Below, in pieces: positions 62,511 through 64,000 of a stretch of DNA of 64,000 nucleotides; position 1 is the first letter of the stretch, and each line of letters begins with the position of its first letter. The translations under genes and the position numbers were made by a program. Under the pieces are notes generated by a model, which was not told the origin of the DNA, did no database searches, and saw only the letters and a program-made list of their open reading frames with translations. Origin of the DNA: DATFJT01 sp965230755 (GTDB lineage Bacteria > Bacteroidota > Bacteroidia > Chitinophagales > Saprospiraceae); the NCBI GenBank assembly GCA_965230755.1, contig CBDDLT010000009.1:1-64000 (forward strand), in the 5' to 3' direction.

Positions 62511-64000
62511 ATGGACAGTAAATTGTACATATTGCATTGTAGTGAGAATGCAAGTGAAGTATTTCTCATTAATCTCGAGCGTTATTTTAACGACGAATTG
62601 ATCTATATAGATGAAACCCAGACAAAATCCTTTATCCCGGATGGAGAGAAAGTTATTATAATTATAACTGATCAATTCCTTAAGAATAAGAAGTGCCTCG
62701 ATTTACTCAATCGTCCAGATGCTCAGAATTGGGATGTTTTTACAATCATCTATTACCACAGTGGATTAAATCGTGTCGATAAATCTTTCGACGTTAAATC
62801 TCATGGAAAAATAGATCTGTACTACTACAGAAATTTTTGGGAAAGAAGATATATCCATGAAAGAAAATGGATCATCGATTTAGGTAAGGACAAGAAAGAA
62901 GATCAAGATCAGTATCTATTCGACCTTAAGCATCTAAAAAACAATTTCGGTCAAATTGTAGGGCATCTTAATGCCAATCCCAATGCTGTTTTAGAACAAC
63001 TCAAAGAATCTGACTATGCCATCTTGAGACAATGGCTAGAGAATGACGATTCCATCGAAAAAACAGAATTGACCGGCTCCAATGATATTATCTCCAGAGT
63101 ACCCGGAATTAACGTGCATCCGGAAGAATCTGAACAGGCAACCAAGAAAGAATCCAATAAGGAAGAAAATCGTTCTATTGAAAGTGAGTTGTTGAGAAAA
63201 TTGGTTGAATTCAAGAAAAACCAATTGGGAGATTCGAACATTGCTGATGAATACATCAAAGAACAGTTGGCAAAATCCCAGCAGGAACTGGAGAATGAGT
63301 ATCAAAAACATACCGGTCAACTGGATTTGGACGATATTGATGATCTCGAGTCTACTCAACAATTAGACCTCGAACAAAGTACAACTAACGAAGAATTTTC
63401 AGATGATTCCCCAATTATCATTGAGGACGATAGTGATGACATCGAAGATCCAGATTTATCGGATAGAGATAAATTGGAACTAGAATCACTCATCGAACAA
63501 CAATTGCAACAAGAAAAAGAATCGAATCCAAACGAAGAATCCAGTACAAAAGAAGAAAAAGTAGACACCCCAGCAACTGAAATGGCCAAGGATCGCATTT
63601 ATTATGAACTTGCCTTATTTCACTATCACAAGGGGTCCTATGTAGAAGCTCGACATTATTACAACTTAGCTAAGAATATTAACCCCAGATTGTCAAATGA
63701 CCGTAATGAGAGGGCCTTTCGCAATGAAGGTCCTTTACATTACGACAATATTCATGCCTACAATAGTCAGACTAATAAATCCACCTTATCATTGCAAAAC
63801 TACATTCTTATTACCGGTGGCACTTCAGGAATCGGAAAGGCTACCGCTGAAAAACTGGCTTCCAATGGACATAATATTATCATCACTGGAAGGAGGAAAA
63901 AGAGACTGAAAAAACTGTCCGAAGAATGGTCTAAAAAATACGGCGTAGAAGTTGAAACCCTGAAATTCGATATTCGAGATTTTAAAGATACCCGGAAGGC
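62511..64000 (+). CDS. TIR-like / TPR-like / short-chain dehydrogenase fusion protein (runs off window)
   Basis: The frame is open from ATG 62511 to the window edge (496 codons) with no stop, so the protein is longer than shown. Residues 1 to about 130 look TIR-like: KLYILHCSENASEVFLINLE, then EKVIIIITDQFLKNKKCLDL and WDVFTIIYY, as in the first strand, the 'S..yl.S..C' helix and the next strand of TIR domains. The position of the catalytic Glu holds no obvious Glu. An acidic, Gln/Glu/Asp-rich linker spans about 200-355. A single TPR-like pair is at 358-392 (YYELALFHYHKGSYVEARHY). From about 430 an SDR Rossmann domain begins (ILITGGTSGIGKATAEKLAS, IIITGRRKKRLKKL). TAGATTTTG near 62488 may be its promoter. 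Confidence 0.75.
   Translation, partial: MDSKLYILHCSENASEVFLINLERYFNDELIYIDETQTKSFIPDGEKVIIIITDQFLKNKKCLDLLNRPDAQNWDVFTIIYYHSGLNRVDKSFDVKSHGKIDLYYYRNFWERRYIHERKWIIDLGKDKKEDQDQYLFDLKHLKNNFGQIVGHLNANPNAVLEQLKESDYAILRQWLENDDSIEKTELTGSNDIISRVPGINVHPEESEQATKKESNKEENRSIESELLRKLVEFKKNQLGDSNIADEYIKEQLAKSQQELENEYQKHTGQLDLDDIDDLESTQQLDLEQSTTNEEFSDDSPIIIEDDSDDIEDPDLSDRDKLELESLIEQQLQQEKESNPNEESSTKEEKVDTPATEMAKDRIYYELALFHYHKGSYVEARHYYNLAKNINPRLSNDRNERAFRNEGPLHYDNIHAYNSQTNKSTLSLQNYILITGGTSGIGKATAEKLASNGHNIIITGRRKKRLKKLSEEWSKKYGVEVETLKFDIRDFKDTRK

Noticed and set aside
1..64000. CRISPR arrays, prophage or plasmid replication genes
   Set aside because: No regular 25-40 bp spaced repeats, no cas genes, no phage structural or integrase gene other than the IS transposase, and no Rep protein were seen.

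Overview
The window looks like a chromosomal piece of a member of the Bacteroidota, probably a Saprospirales or Cytophagales-like marine or soil lineage. The evidence is several type IX secretion (T9SS) C-terminal sorting domains, a TonB receptor with an N-terminal carboxypeptidase-like domain, DUF1800/DUF1501 gene pairs, DUF4249 and DUF4295 proteins, an almost complete lack of Shine-Dalgarno sequences, and promoter-like TAnnTTTG boxes. The genus cannot be fixed from the sequence alone. The DNA is moderately AT-rich and densely coding.

Layout. 1-5.0 kb: a clipped secreted protein, a BtuF-like metal/cobalamin binding protein, a CBS pair, a SnoaL-like protein, signal peptidase I, a DUF2452 protein and a membrane-anchored coiled-coil protein. 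5.1-9.8 kb: a same-strand run of a DnaQ-like exonuclease, rpe, a TonB-dependent receptor and a family 2 glycosyltransferase. 9.8-11.7 kb: a conserved translation/targeting cluster of tRNA-Arg(ACG), rpmB, rpmG, DUF4295 (probably bL38) and ftsY. 11.7-13.4 kb: small lipoprotein and membrane genes. 13.4-24.8 kb: the accessory region. It holds a complete IS3-family element, small orphan genes with inverted repeats, a DUF4145 protein, and a 2037-residue RHS/YD-repeat protein. A small two-helix membrane protein lies directly downstream of the RHS gene, and a T9SS-exported tail-fibre-like (S74) protein lies directly upstream.

24.8-40.2 kb: mostly housekeeping genes (lepA, a class IV aminotransferase, dnaK, a DUF4249 lipoprotein, a methyltransferase, accC, tpiA, a SanA-like protein, ppk1, a beta-barrel protein, a DbpA-like helicase and 5-formyl-THF cyclo-ligase). 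40.2-47.1 kb: two tandem DUF1800-DUF1501 modules produced by duplication. 47.1-53.7 kb: the threonine catabolism pair tdh-like/kbl, an HsdR-N-like nuclease domain protein, trxB-fbaA and a fused double ABC ATPase. 54.4-56.9 kb: a secreted T9SS protein with four almost identical 98-residue repeats. 57-62.3 kb: fmt, an OmpA/SPOR envelope protein, rluF-like, a small conserved protein and a TlpA-like lipoprotein.

The window ends inside a long open reading frame (62511 to the edge). It joins a TIR-like N-terminal domain, an acidic linker, a single TPR-like helix pair and a short-chain dehydrogenase domain. This unusual fusion and the RHS locus with its candidate immunity gene are the two best places to look for undescribed biology. 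The duplicated DUF1800/DUF1501 modules, whose two partners have diverged at different rates, come third.
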